Assembly (NCBI RefSeq): GCF_009905545.1
Contig: NZ_JAAALB010000029.1
Span: forward strand, 1-64,000
Origin: Cellulophaga sp. BC115SP
GTDB taxonomy: Bacteria; Bacteroidota; Bacteroidia; Cytophagales; Spirosomataceae
DNA: 64,000 bases
Reading direction: 5' to 3'
Every line of letters starts with the position of its first letter. The stretch's first letter is position 1. The notes below the pieces were generated by a model. The model had not been told where the DNA came from, did no database searches, and saw only the letters and a list, made by a program, of their open reading frames with translations. Shown piece by piece: positions 12,401-19,832 of the stretch. The translations under genes and the position numbers were made by a program.

Positions 12401-13494
12401 GAAGTAATCGATCTTGCACTCAAGCCACGTGCATCGAAAGGATTATAAGATTTGTGATTAAAAAAAGCCAAATTAGCATCGTACTTATTAATACCTCCTT
12501 GTAAGGTACTTAGCCAGTAAAGCCCATTATGGTCGATATAAATTTCTCGTACCGAATGACCTACAAAGTCATTTTGGTAATACTGATTTTTAGCGATTGT
12601 ATTTGCTATTCTAAAGGCTTTTTTGGTATGTGTATCAAAAACATTAGCTCCATCATCAGTACCAACCCATAACATCCCGTCTTTGTCAAAAATGATTTTA
12701 TAAATTTTGTTATTACTGAGTGTATTAGGATTGTTGGGATGATGTTGGTAGCTCAAAAATCGATTATCGTCTTGTAATAAATTCAAACCTTCATCGGTAC
12801 CAAACCAAAATTCACCATTGGTTCCTTCTGCAATAGAACGAACTATACTACTCGATATACTAGTAGGATTTTTAGGATTATGTTCAAATCTAATAAAGCC
12901 CTTTCTATCTTCTTTTAGTCTATGTAAACCTGCGTTTGAGCCTACCCAAATTCGTTTTTTTGAATCCTCAAACAAGCACAAAATTACATCAGAAGATAAA
13001 GCATCGACATCTTTTTCATTTTTTCGGTAGCCTCGAATTTGCTTTGTTCGCGTATCCAAATAGTATAGACCCGTATAAGTACCCACCCACAAATTTCCTC
13101 GACTGTCGGAACACAAACTTCTAATCCAACCATAAGGGGTGAAATCAATATTTGTAAATTGATTTTGGCTACGGTCGTACAAAGACAGCGTTGTGCAAAT
13201 TCCCACCCATAAGTTGCCATGATTGTCCTCGGTTATTGCCGCCACCGAACCTCTTCCGATACTTCTGGGATCAGAATCTTTGTGACGGAACACCTTAAAG
13301 TTTTGCCCATCAAACTTTGTTAGACCATCATCAGTCCCAAACCACATAAAACCGTCCCTATCCTTGTGGATTGCATAGGTTGTATTGGAAGCTAAACCAT
13401 TTTTGGTAGTATAATTGGTAAAATTATAGATTGAGTGCTGGCTCCAACTTTGATGATACAATAGAATAAAAATATAAGCGATTATTTTTTTCAT
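9415..13494 (-). CDS. Hybrid two-component system regulator of the Sus locus
   Basis: 1359 residues combining a whole phosphorelay. Order: signal peptide; periplasmic two-component-regulator propeller repeats (about 25-690, repeats such as DGFMWFGTDDGLTKFD); Y_Y_Y domain (about 700-780); one membrane segment (about 785-804); histidine kinase with NLSHELKTPL, His847, and ATPase G-box GSGIGLSITKEF; receiver with Asp1148 (VSDVNMPKMDG); and a C-terminal AraC-type DNA-binding domain (about 1255-1350). Such proteins sense an oligosaccharide in the periplasm and activate the adjacent susC/susD operon directly. It is transcribed in the same direction as the locus but separated from it by a terminator. 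No catalytic residue is missing. Confidence 0.95.
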   Translation of the reverse strand: MKKIIAYIFILLYHQSWSQHSIYNFTNYTTKNGLASNTTYAIHKDRDGFMWFGTDDGLTKFDGQNFKVFRHKDSDPRSIGRGSVAAITEDNHGNLWVGICTTLSLYDRSQNQFTNIDFTPYGWIRSLCSDSRGNLWVGTYTGLYYLDTRTKQIRGYRKNEKDVDALSSDVILCLFEDSKKRIWVGSNAGLHRLKEDRKGFIRFEHNPKNPTSISSSIVRSIAEGTNGEFWFGTDEGLNLLQDDNRFLSYQHHPNNPNTLSNNKIYKIIFDKDGMLWVGTDDGANVFDTHTKKAFRIANTIAKNQYYQNDFVGHSVREIYIDHNGLYWLSTLQGGINKYDANLAFFNHKSYNPFDARGLSARSITSFAEMPNGKIYIGTDGGGLNLYDKKTGLIEHILFNKLIPSKIVGALEVLGNKLIIGTYGDGMYILDTENKQVKYIKIRANQGSDVPVNCLKVDKQGNIWIGTNGEGVFIYETSTQKLHSIRDLYQSTSKVYNFLTNGYTTTLEEDAQGNMWIGTNGAGCAIYNPKNHKIEILNHATSNLALDRILSIYCDTRGKVWMGVFGVGLCTFDFQQRKFIQYGEAQLLSNDIVYKILEDEENNLWVSTNQGISKFDPRKKTFKNYNYHNGVQQSTFNMGAGIKTQSGEIYFGGLDGFNYFIPSTLNINNKTPKLILTDLKIGNKSVIPSENAEIDKPIAVADKITLSYKQNFSLDFVALNYTSPQESQYSYILEGFDKEWNKVGSVTNAVYTNLDPGKYLFRLKAQSEDGSWHTPEKVIEVNVLPPLWKTPIAYFIYFYIIFFTLWYLRKRGIQKLKNEFELEKERTENERRIELEKLKIKFLTNLSHELKTPLTLVLNPVESLLVNEQSEKKIQTLNLINRNAKRLLNLVNQLLDFRRIEDNELKLHLSEGDLIEVAKDIFESFKYLSESKHIQLDFESATKSYYCDFDKDKIERILLNLLSNALKFTDPNGSVYFHIEIATEGSGIKFIVGDTGSGFSKEMYEKIFDRFFQIPTNESTLNQGSGIGLSITKEFVKLHGGIIEVDSEEGMGSTFTVFLPLKEKNSTSQQETFVQQHEEFSEEECTIEMQDTASERFEKPAILLIDDSEDIRFYLKENLSDKYKIIEASDGKQGWQKALSAHPLLIVSDVNMPKMDGISLLQKIRNDNRTKHIPVILLTVLAEEKDQLNGLSLGANDYLVKPFSFNLLDVKIGNLLKTNQTFRETYSKHINVETPEVQVESQDEKFLLEVTRHIEENMLQTNLSVEEVSKMMNMSRSTFYIRILALTGETPVEYIRSMRLKKAAYLLEKSDLRIADISFEVGFSNTNYFARAFKTKYQITPTEYIRLKRKTDILVEKTEI

Positions 13495-13652
13495 AAGCTG
13501 GGAGTTTTAAGCAGTAATCAATATCTCTAGGCTAAAAAGAAATTAAATGTCCTTTTCTACTTTCGATTAGGGAAATCTACAAACGTTGAGCTCCGAATTT
13601 TAAATAAACTAAATAATTTTAGTTACGCTTTCGAATGATAAAGAAAAAATAC

Positions 13653-13660
13653 TACTTTTG
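13653..13660 (+). promoter_or_regulatory. Candidate -7 element
   Basis: TACTTTTG matches TAnnTTTG about 75 bases before the small lipoprotein gene. A poor -33 match (CTTTCG near 13628) is at about the right distance. The 239-base divergent gap 13495-13733 must also hold the regulator promoter; nothing else stands out. Confidence 0.35.
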
Positions 13661-13733
13661 AAAAGATACATCTTAATGCCAAGCTTAAATACCTCGTTAG
13701 TAAATAGTTACACTATTCATAAAAATTGAAACT

Positions 13734-14126
13734 ATGAAAAACTTATCAAGTTCCTCTCCGTCTATTCAACAATCAAAACCTTGTAATCTTAGATTATTGT
13801 TAGCATTTATAGTACTGGCTATAAGTAGTTTGGGGTGTAGTAATCAGATGTTTCCTGATACATTTATTACCTTAAATCCTGATAAATACTACAAGCCTAC
13901 TTCAGCTGATTCTGTGCAATTATATGTTACTCAACTTCCATCAAAACCATACCATGAAATCGGTATTTTGTATATCAGAACAAGAACCAATAGATATGAT
14001 GGTAGTGCAGTAAATCAGAATCTAGCTATTTTGAAAAAAATAGCAGCAAATCATGGAGCAGATGCCGTTATTAGACTCGACGTGACCGATTTTAATATCA
14101 AAGGAGTTGCGGTGAGTTGGAAATAG
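13734..14126 (+). CDS. Small lipoprotein of unknown function
   Basis: 130 residues. A hydrophobic stretch ends in a lipobox (ISSLGCSN, Cys35), so it is probably a lipid-anchored envelope protein. The polar leader before the hydrophobic core is unusually long (about 19 residues), but no later Met in frame keeps the signal. The mature part has a beta-alpha pattern (SVQLYVTQLP, YHEIGILYIRT) and ends with NHGADAVIRLDVTDFN. This fold resembles small YbjQ/DUF-type lipoproteins in which an ANHGADAVI segment is common. I cannot assign a function. It stands alone between the locus 1 regulator and the convergent hipB/hipA remnant. Confidence 0.75.
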   Translation: MKNLSSSSPSIQQSKPCNLRLLLAFIVLAISSLGCSNQMFPDTFITLNPDKYYKPTSADSVQLYVTQLPSKPYHEIGILYIRTRTNRYDGSAVNQNLAILKKIAANHGADAVIRLDVTDFNIKGVAVSWK

Positions 14127-14161
14127 CTTGTTTAGTTAGTTTAGTTATTTTCAATTTATCT

Positions 14162-14260
14162 TTATTTAAGCAATGCTTCGTTTGAGTCCAAGAGTCCTAC
14201 TGGTTGTATTGTGGGTCCAAAATCTAAACCGACCTTAATTTCTGTAATAAGCTTCATCAT
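14162..14260 (-). pseudogene. Truncated hipA (kinase toxin) N-terminus
   Basis: The ATGATGA junction overlaps the end of the upstream HipB-like gene. It opens a 32-codon frame whose start MMKLITEIKVGLDFGPTIQP resembles the first residues of HipA-type serine/threonine kinases, then continues VGLLDSNEALLK and stops. A full HipA is about 400 residues, so the catalytic kinase body is absent. The four-base overlap is the usual hipB-hipA arrangement. I infer a toxin gene lost by deletion, leaving the antitoxin-like repressor. The match is short, so it remains tentative. Confidence 0.55.
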
Positions 14261-14565
14261 TTTTTTCTTCCTCTTTGTCGCGATACACCATCAGTTCCTT
14301 TCAATACATCATCAATAGAATTAAATACTGGTTTTGATGGTTTAAGAATATTGATGAGTTCTTCTAGTTCACCAACAACCATTAGGATTTTTAAGAAAGA
14401 TTCTAGCGAAATAGCGCCTTTCTGCTCAAATTTTCGCAACGTCGGAAGAGGAACCCCCGACCGTTCAGCAAGTCCTTCCTGAGTAAGCTCTATGGATAAT
14501 CGTCTAGCGCGTATATTTTCAGCTATTTTAAGTTGTGCTTTCGAAGGCGATATAAGTGATATCAT
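14257..14565 (-). CDS. HipB-like XRE-family repressor
   Basis: 102 residues with one XRE helix-turn-helix (about 11-65: LSIELTQEGLAERSGVPLPT, LRKFEQKGAISLESFLKI). The basic C-terminal tail (RQRGRKK) is common in HipB-like antitoxins of Bacteroidota. It overlaps the start of a hipA remnant by four bases, so it was once the antitoxin/repressor half of a HipBA module and is now an orphan. A perfect 6-bp inverted repeat sits 27 bases upstream and is the natural candidate for its own operator. Confidence 0.82.
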   Translation of the reverse strand: MISLISPSKAQLKIAENIRARRLSIELTQEGLAERSGVPLPTLRKFEQKGAISLESFLKILMVVGELEELINILKPSKPVFNSIDDVLKGTDGVSRQRGRKK

Positions 14566-14592
14566 AGTAGTACTTATGGATTATAAAAGCCA

Positions 14593-14610
14593 ATACTAAT
14601 ATTATAGTAT
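14593..14610. promoter_or_regulatory. Candidate HipB-type operator
   Basis: ATACTA (14593-14598) and TAGTAT (14605-14610) form a perfect inverted repeat with a six-base centre, just upstream of the XRE-family gene. Spacing and position fit autoregulation by a dimeric repressor; binding is inferred. Confidence 0.4.
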
Positions 14611-14940
14611 TACCAATATGAATAAAACATAAGAGCAAAACAGCTCTTTTTATTCTCTTATATCGGCCATTACTCAAAATAAATCACCTTGGCCATGCTC
14701 AGAATTCCCCTAGATTTGAAACAACAAAAAGGCATAAAGTTTCTTTCATCTTTATCCATTTTCTAAACTATTGGTAGATTATTCTAACTGAAAACAAGTC
14801 TTCGTGTAATTCAATGTATGCTTGATGATCCGGTGGTTTAGTTTGGTCAGACAGGCTTTATAAATCCAAGTAAGCCTCATCAGTGTACCTCATAAATACT
14901 CACTCCCCAAAATAAACAGTTACAAGAAATCATACTAGGA

Positions 14941-14974
14941 GTAAAAGCGTAACTTTTACCCCAAAAAAAGTTAC
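14941..14974. promoter_or_regulatory. Overlapping, mutually exclusive hairpins upstream of an SDR gene
   Basis: GTAAAA (14941-14946) pairs with TTTTAC (14954-14959). The overlapping segment GTAACTTTT (14949-14957) can instead pair with AAAAGTTAC (14966-14974). The two structures cannot coexist. They lie about 90 bases before the SDR start and may be an operator or leader switch. The remainder of the 498-base gap 14566-15063 shows no gene. Confidence 0.3.
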
Positions 14975-15063
14975 GTCATTTTGGCTACAAGCTATTCCTA
15001 TTTGGCAACAATTATCTATCTGCTTCTGTAGAATTTTGCATTATCATTTTTATTCATTCAAAT

Positions 15064-15870
15064 ATGCAAAAGTCTATTTTTATCACAGGTGCCTCTAGCG
15101 GTTTGGGCAAAGCCACAGCAAAACTCTTTCAATCCAAAGGCTGGAGGGTTTTTGCAACTATGCGAAATCCAGAAAACGAAACGGAATTAACACATCTCGA
15201 CAATGTTACTGTTTTAAGGCTAGATGTAACTAACCCATCTCAAATCGAAAGTGCGATTCATCAAGTCCTTCATAATCATGATATTGATGTTGTCGTAAAT
15301 AATGCGGGCTATGGATTAGTGGGTGTTTTGGAGGCATTGTCTGATGAGCAAATTACTCGACAGCTCAATACCAATTTGTTGGGAGTTATTAGAGTCACTC
15401 AAGCATTTACTCCATTTTTTCGCCAAAGAAGAAAAGGAATGTTTATCAATATTACCTCTATGTTTGGTTTAATTGGGTACCCTACTTGCTCGATATATTC
15501 TGCGACAAAATTTGCTATTGATGGCTTTTCAGAAAGTCTAGCGTATGAACTAGCCCAATTTGATATACAGATGAAGATTATTGCTCCAGGAGGCATCCAA
15601 ACTGATTTTGCGGGGCGCTCCTTGGATGGAGCAACGCATCCTGCATATCAAACTTTAATTGATAAAGTAAGCGAAGGTTATAGCGAAGAGCGTATTAGTC
15701 AGTTTTCTACGGCAACACAAATAGCATCAGTCATTTATGAAGCAGCTACCGACCAGAAAAACCAACTTCGGTACATAGCAGGAGCAGATGCTAATCAACT
15801 ATATCAAGAACGCTTAGTGGGAGGCTCTGAAAAACAAGTTCAACAATTATTACAAGCATTTACTCAATAA
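15064..15870 (+). CDS. Short-chain dehydrogenase/reductase
   Basis: 268 residues, the usual length of classical SDR enzymes. The NAD(P)-binding motif TGASSGLG lies at residues 8-15, NNAG follows at about 79-82, and the catalytic pair is Tyr145/Lys149 in YSATK. The body follows the subgroup annotated as 'SDR family oxidoreductase' with RRKGMFINITSM before the active site. The substrate is unknown. It starts a plus-strand run with an NmrA-like protein (17-base gap), a SnoaL-like protein and an AraC regulator, and is probably co-transcribed with them. Confidence 0.9.
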   Translation: MQKSIFITGASSGLGKATAKLFQSKGWRVFATMRNPENETELTHLDNVTVLRLDVTNPSQIESAIHQVLHNHDIDVVVNNAGYGLVGVLEALSDEQITRQLNTNLLGVIRVTQAFTPFFRQRRKGMFINITSMFGLIGYPTCSIYSATKFAIDGFSESLAYELAQFDIQMKIIAPGGIQTDFAGRSLDGATHPAYQTLIDKVSEGYSEERISQFSTATQIASVIYEAATDQKNQLRYIAGADANQLYQERLVGGSEKQVQQLLQAFTQ

Positions 15871-15887
15871 TTAAAATCATCAATAAC

Positions 15888-16763
15888 ATGATAACAATTA
15901 CAGGAGCTTCCGGAAAAATTGGCTCCAAAACAGCAACAGCTTTACTCAAAAATGGCAAATCCGTGAGAGTAATTGGTCGAAATGCACAAAGTTTACAACA
16001 TCTAAAAGAACTAGGTGCTCAAATAGCAGTAGGGAACATGAGTGAGGTGGATTTTCTAACAAAAGCATTTTCTAATTCGGAAGCTGTATTACTTATGCTG
16101 CCGCCCGACAAAGAAACTTCAGATTTTGGGGCGTTTCAAGACCAAGTAGGGGAGGCCCAATGTGAGGCAATTATTAACGCTGGAGTTAAAAATATTGTAT
16201 TTATTTCATCACAGGGTGTTCATGATGTACTACATACAGGTACGGTTAAAGGTTTGGGTAGACAAGAACTACGATTGAATCAATTGCCAGATGAAGTCAA
16301 TGTACTGAGTATTCGTGCAGAGGGTTTTATGGAAAATCTGATAGACTCCCTAAAGTTATTCAATACTATTGCTACTCCTTTACGCCCAGAGGTAAAAACA
16401 GGTTTAATAGCTACAGATGATATTGCAGATTTTGCTGTACAACGATTATTAAAACTAGATTTTACTGGTAAATCATACCAAGATTTACTTGGTGATAGAG
16501 ACTACAGCCAAACCGAAATTGCCGCAATTGTTGGTGCTGCCATAGGTAAACCACAAATAGAATATGTACAGTATGCCTATGAGACTTATAAAAATGCTTT
16601 ACTAAAAGCAGGAATATCCGAAAGTAGAGCAACCCTAATTACCGAGCGTTATAAGTCTATTAATGACGGATATTTCAATGAGGGAGTAAGAAATAATATA
16701 TCTACAACTCAAACTTCTTTGGAGGATTTTGCCCAAAATATCCTTAGTCCAATGTTCAGATAG
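15888..16763 (+). CDS. NmrA-like NAD(P)-binding protein
   Basis: 291 residues. The N-terminus ITITGASGKIGSKTATALL is a GxxGxxG Rossmann motif (TGASGKIG). Atypical SDR proteins of the NmrA/HSCARG group bind NAD(P) and act either as redox sensors or as reductases. The middle segment NIVFISSQGVHD replaces the classical YxxxK site, as is normal in this group. It follows the SDR gene by 17 bases and is presumably in its operon. Confidence 0.87.
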   Translation: MITITGASGKIGSKTATALLKNGKSVRVIGRNAQSLQHLKELGAQIAVGNMSEVDFLTKAFSNSEAVLLMLPPDKETSDFGAFQDQVGEAQCEAIINAGVKNIVFISSQGVHDVLHTGTVKGLGRQELRLNQLPDEVNVLSIRAEGFMENLIDSLKLFNTIATPLRPEVKTGLIATDDIADFAVQRLLKLDFTGKSYQDLLGDRDYSQTEIAAIVGAAIGKPQIEYVQYAYETYKNALLKAGISESRATLITERYKSINDGYFNEGVRNNISTTQTSLEDFAQNILSPMFR

Positions 16764-16817
16764 GTCTGCCTATCAAATTGATTATAAGAAATTTAAGATA
16801 CTAAACTCGAAAATATT

Positions 16818-17300
16818 ATGAGCCCCGAAAGAGCCGTCCAACAAGTGCTAGCCCAATACGTCAGAGCCGCAGATTCGCTCAATGGCGAGGCACTTAGTCA
16901 ACTTTTTATAACAAATGGAAAAGTTGAGATTTATGATTGGAATGCAGGAAATCCATCCTTGCTATTTGTCTTGAATGGTAAAGACCAAATCGCTAATGCT
17001 ATTTCAAATTTGATGAAACCACATCCTAACAAGGGTTGGAGCCACCATACAACTCATGACCCTCTCATTACCGTAGAGGGCAACTATGCCGAAATGGATG
17101 CCCAATTTATACGTTTTGACTCTATCGGTGCTATTCGTCCTGAAAATGGGTGGACAGTAGGTACCGTTGGGTTGATAGGAAGTGTTAAACCAACAGAGTC
17201 AGGCTATTACAAACCTTCATTGGTATTGGAGGATGGAACTTGGAAAATTACCACACATCGCATTTATCATGATTTGACCTTTGTATTTCCAGAACAATAA
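16818..17300 (+). CDS. SnoaL-like/NTF2-fold protein
   Basis: 160 residues. The start ERAVQQVLAQYVRAADSLNG and the later HHTTHDPLITVEGNYAEMDA are typical of SnoaL-like/NTF2-fold proteins, a cone-shaped fold used by small isomerases, hydratases and binding proteins. The catalytic role is unknown. It lies 54 bases after the NmrA-like gene and 26 before the AraC regulator, on the same strand. Confidence 0.8.
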   Translation: MSPERAVQQVLAQYVRAADSLNGEALSQLFITNGKVEIYDWNAGNPSLLFVLNGKDQIANAISNLMKPHPNKGWSHHTTHDPLITVEGNYAEMDAQFIRFDSIGAIRPENGWTVGTVGLIGSVKPTESGYYKPSLVLEDGTWKITTHRIYHDLTFVFPEQ

Positions 17301-17326
17301 GCATAATAACTTCTTATATTTGGTTT

Positions 17327-18244
17327 ATGAAAAAGGAAATAAACATACCGCTCAAACTGAATTCTATTTCAGAAATGCACAGAGCTCTGGGTTTTCCTAA
17401 ACCCATGCACCCACTGGTGAGTCTGGTCAATTATGCTGATATAACGATGCCACATGAGCAGTGGCCCAAATCGATTCTTCCTAATTTTTTTAAAATATCC
17501 TATAAAATAAATCCATTGGGGAAAATAAAATATGGTCAAGGCTATTATGATTGTGCTGAAGGTGGACTATCGTTTATATCTCCAAATCAAGTAATAGCCT
17601 GTTCTGATGACAAACGCAACTATACAGGGTATACCTTACTTATTCATCCAGATTTTTTGAGAGGATATCCGCTATCTACTCGAATTAATTCATTTGGTTT
17701 CTTTTCCTATTCAGCCAATGAGTCTTTGCATTTATCCGAGAAAGAGCGCTTAATCATTTTCTCTGTATTTGATAATATCAAAGAAGAACTCAACGGAAAC
17801 ATCGACGACTTTAGTCAAGATTTAGTCATTTCACATATCGAAGTATTGCTCAATTACAGTAATCGCTTTTACAAACGTCAATTTATTACTCGGAAAGTTG
17901 TTAATAATGAACTGATTGCCCAAATGGAAATGATACTAAATGACTATTTCAACAGAGAAGAAGGGCTCAACAAAGGGCTTCCTTCTGTAGAGTATTTGGC
18001 AGAACAATTAAATGTTTCGCCACGATATTTAAGCGATATGCTTCGGGCGCATACAGGGCAAAATGCACAACAGCATATTCATGAAAAATTAATCGAAAAA
18101 GCCAAAGAATACTTGATTGCTACCGACTTATCCGTTTCCGAAATAGCCTATCAATTAGGCTTCGAGCATTCACAATCTTTCAACAAAGTATTCAAGAAAA
18201 AGACACAATTGACCCCTATTGAATACAAACAATCATTTAATTAA
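17327..18244 (+). CDS. AraC-family transcription regulator
   Basis: 305 residues. An N-terminal cupin-like sensing region precedes a C-terminal AraC DNA-binding domain with two helix-turn-helix motifs (about 210-305: SVEYLAEQLNVSPRYLSDML; DLSVSEIAYQLGFEHSQSFN; KKTQLTPIEYK). It is the fourth gene of the plus-strand redox run starting at 15064 and probably controls that run. Only one base separates its stop from the start of the IS-disrupted SnoaL-like gene. Confidence 0.92.
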   Translation: MKKEINIPLKLNSISEMHRALGFPKPMHPLVSLVNYADITMPHEQWPKSILPNFFKISYKINPLGKIKYGQGYYDCAEGGLSFISPNQVIACSDDKRNYTGYTLLIHPDFLRGYPLSTRINSFGFFSYSANESLHLSEKERLIIFSVFDNIKEELNGNIDDFSQDLVISHIEVLLNYSNRFYKRQFITRKVVNNELIAQMEMILNDYFNREEGLNKGLPSVEYLAEQLNVSPRYLSDMLRAHTGQNAQQHIHEKLIEKAKEYLIATDLSVSEIAYQLGFEHSQSFNKVFKKKTQLTPIEYKQSFN

Positions 18245-18453
18245 TATGAATATCAAAACCTTTATTGAAGAATTTATCAATGCAAGCAATACCTACAATA
18301 CAGAGGCCTATTTAGAAAAATGGCATAGTGACGCTTCGCTTGATGACCCTTCGGTAGACAAATTTTTGAGGGACTTTCAGGTATAAAAAAATATTTTGAA
18401 AATTATTTTATTGGCTACAAAACACAAACCAAACTCATTGATTTAGTTGTGTT

Positions 18454-18462
18454 AAATGACAG
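18454..18462 (+). repeat. Target site duplication, left copy
   Basis: AAATGACAG directly abuts the left end of the IS4-family element; the identical 9-mer is at 19666-19674. Nine bases is a normal duplication for this family. Confidence 0.85.
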
Positions 18463-18466
18463 TACT

Positions 18467-19589
18467 CTACACTACTAAAATTTGATATTCGAATAACTGT
18501 AATTTTTGGATGATATATCGAGTAAATATTTTAAATACTGGGAGTAAATGTCTCTCAACTAGTTCTGGTTTACGGAAATTTTCAAAAATCAAGTTCATAC
18601 CTGTTCTAAAAAAGCTATTTATCTTATAGTTATCCGTATTAACTTTTATTGGCTTAATTTTTCGATTTACATAAATTCCCAAACTCACACAAAAAGCATA
18701 GGCTATACTCACCATTGCTATTAGTTTTTGAATTCTTTTTAAGTCTTGTAGATGAGTCTCTTCAAGATTAAATCCTCTGGTTTTAAGATTTTGAAAACAT
18801 GCTTCTATAACCCATCTTTTTTTATAAAGTTGAGCTAAGAATTTTGAATTACAATTACCAAATAGGAAGAGAATATCACCGTCAGGTAATGGCTTAATAT
18901 AGACATTCCCCCAAACACTATCTACCATACAGTCAACGAGATATGTTCCGTTTGGAAATGATTTACTAAGGTCTTTGGCTTTAAGTATATCACCATTAAG
19001 TCGATGAATATGATGACTTTGTGGAACTCTAACACAAAAAGTTAAGCCTTGGTCTTTGAGCCATTTTAACCATTTATGACCAATAAACTGGTGTGCCAGC
19101 CCAGTCTCTGTCAGCAAGGATTAAACCAATTCTTTTTTTATCTATAATTTTAAAAACTTTTCCTAGTAAATCTATTCTATTATCACTATTTGAGTTTCCA
19201 CTATTATTGTCTAACATTTCCCAATAAAATGGAATTTGGAAATTATCATGACCTACTAATACCATTAAAATATTAATTTGGATCTTTCCAAAATCCCACT
19301 CTGTTCGGTCAATACAAATTCGGAGTTTCTTATTTTTAGGAAGTAGTGTTAGTAATAAGATAGAGACAAAATCATAATCTATATCTACTTCACGATAAAA
19401 ATCCTGAATACGAGTCATATTGGATTGGACTTTCACCTCAGCATTTAAAAATTTTGCTGTTTTAAAGAACTGAACTGAACTACTTTGAATCAAAGCGGGT
19501 ATATAGAAGCCAAGGAATTCTTTTCGTGAGGCATTTTTTACAATTTTGTTTTCCTTTAAAATTCTTCTAATTTCGTTTTGGAGGTTCAT
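18467..19589 (-). pseudogene. IS4-family transposase, frameshifted by a 16-bp insertion
   Basis: Two overlapping frames together cover one DDE transposase. The start at 19589 (MNLQNEIRRILKENK) aligns with the relative at 39036. First catalytic Asp in CIDRTEWDFGK; second in LADR; then the frame breaks. After 16 extra bases at 19089-19104 the other frame continues FIGHKWLKWLKDQG and carries the YREK signature (Y-x2-R-x3-E-x6-K in YKKRWVIEACFQNLK). The homologue at 39540 reads GREFIGHSW without the extra bases, so this is an insertion, not a programmed frameshift. It lies directly after the second catalytic Asp. Confidence 0.85.
19089..19104 (-). other. 16-bp GC-rich insertion in transposase 1
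   Basis: In the gene sense it reads CTGGGCTGGCACACCA, with near-palindromic parts (TGGTGTGCCA on the other strand), between AGAGA and GTTTAT. It is absent from the homologous position of the second transposase. It is far more GC-rich than the surrounding gene. The second transposase has its own 16-bp insertion elsewhere. Confidence 0.65.
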
Positions 19590-19665
19590 TATTATTGTTT
19601 TTTCTTGTTCGCAAAACAAAATTACAATGATTTTGAGCCTCTTTTATTTTTAGTAGTGTAGAGTA

Positions 19666-19674
19666 AAATGACAG
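19666..19674 (+). repeat. Target site duplication, right copy
   Basis: AAATGACAG, identical to 18454-18462. The SnoaL-like reading frame resumes after it. Confidence 0.85.
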
Positions 19675-19832
19675 CGAGGCTCATATTGAAGTTGAATTTA
19701 CAGGTGATTTTCCAGAAGGAAAAATTGGGGGAAAATTTGATTTTAAATTTAGGAATGATAAAATAGCAAGTGCTAAGGCCGATCTAATTTAAGTCGGTTA
19801 AGTATTTCTTGTTTTAGGAAAACAATTAATCA

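Larger units (their letters stand above)
18463..19665 (-). mobile_element. IS4-family insertion sequence, complete ends
   Basis: A 1203-bp element bounded by perfect 18-bp inverted repeats (TACTCTACACTACTAAAA at 18463-18480; its complement at 19648-19665) and a 9-bp target duplication AAATGACAG. It carries one transposase gene on the minus strand, broken by a 16-bp insertion. The perfect ends and duplication indicate a recent insertion, while the broken transposase means it cannot move without help from another copy. A decayed relative with a recognisable left end lies at 38954. Confidence 0.9.
18246..19792 (+). pseudogene. SnoaL-like gene split by an IS element
   Basis: The 5' part runs 18246-18462 and the 3' part 19675-19792. 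Removing the IS and one 9-bp duplicate joins them in frame (LNDS then EAHIEVEFTGDFPEG), ending KIASAKADLI. The product is a SnoaL-like/NTF2-fold protein (FIEEFINASNTYNTEAYLEK at the start). There is also a frameshift before the insertion: a run of five Ts at 18363-18367 sits where six would keep the frame (KFFEGLSGIKKYF), so translation stops at the TAA near 18385. The gene was therefore hit twice. It was translationally coupled to the AraC gene (one-base gap). Confidence 0.8.

Noticed and set aside
19074-19117. Programmed frameshift joining the two transposase frames
   Set aside because: The break coincides with 16 extra bases absent from the related copy, and IS4 elements do not normally use programmed frameshifting.
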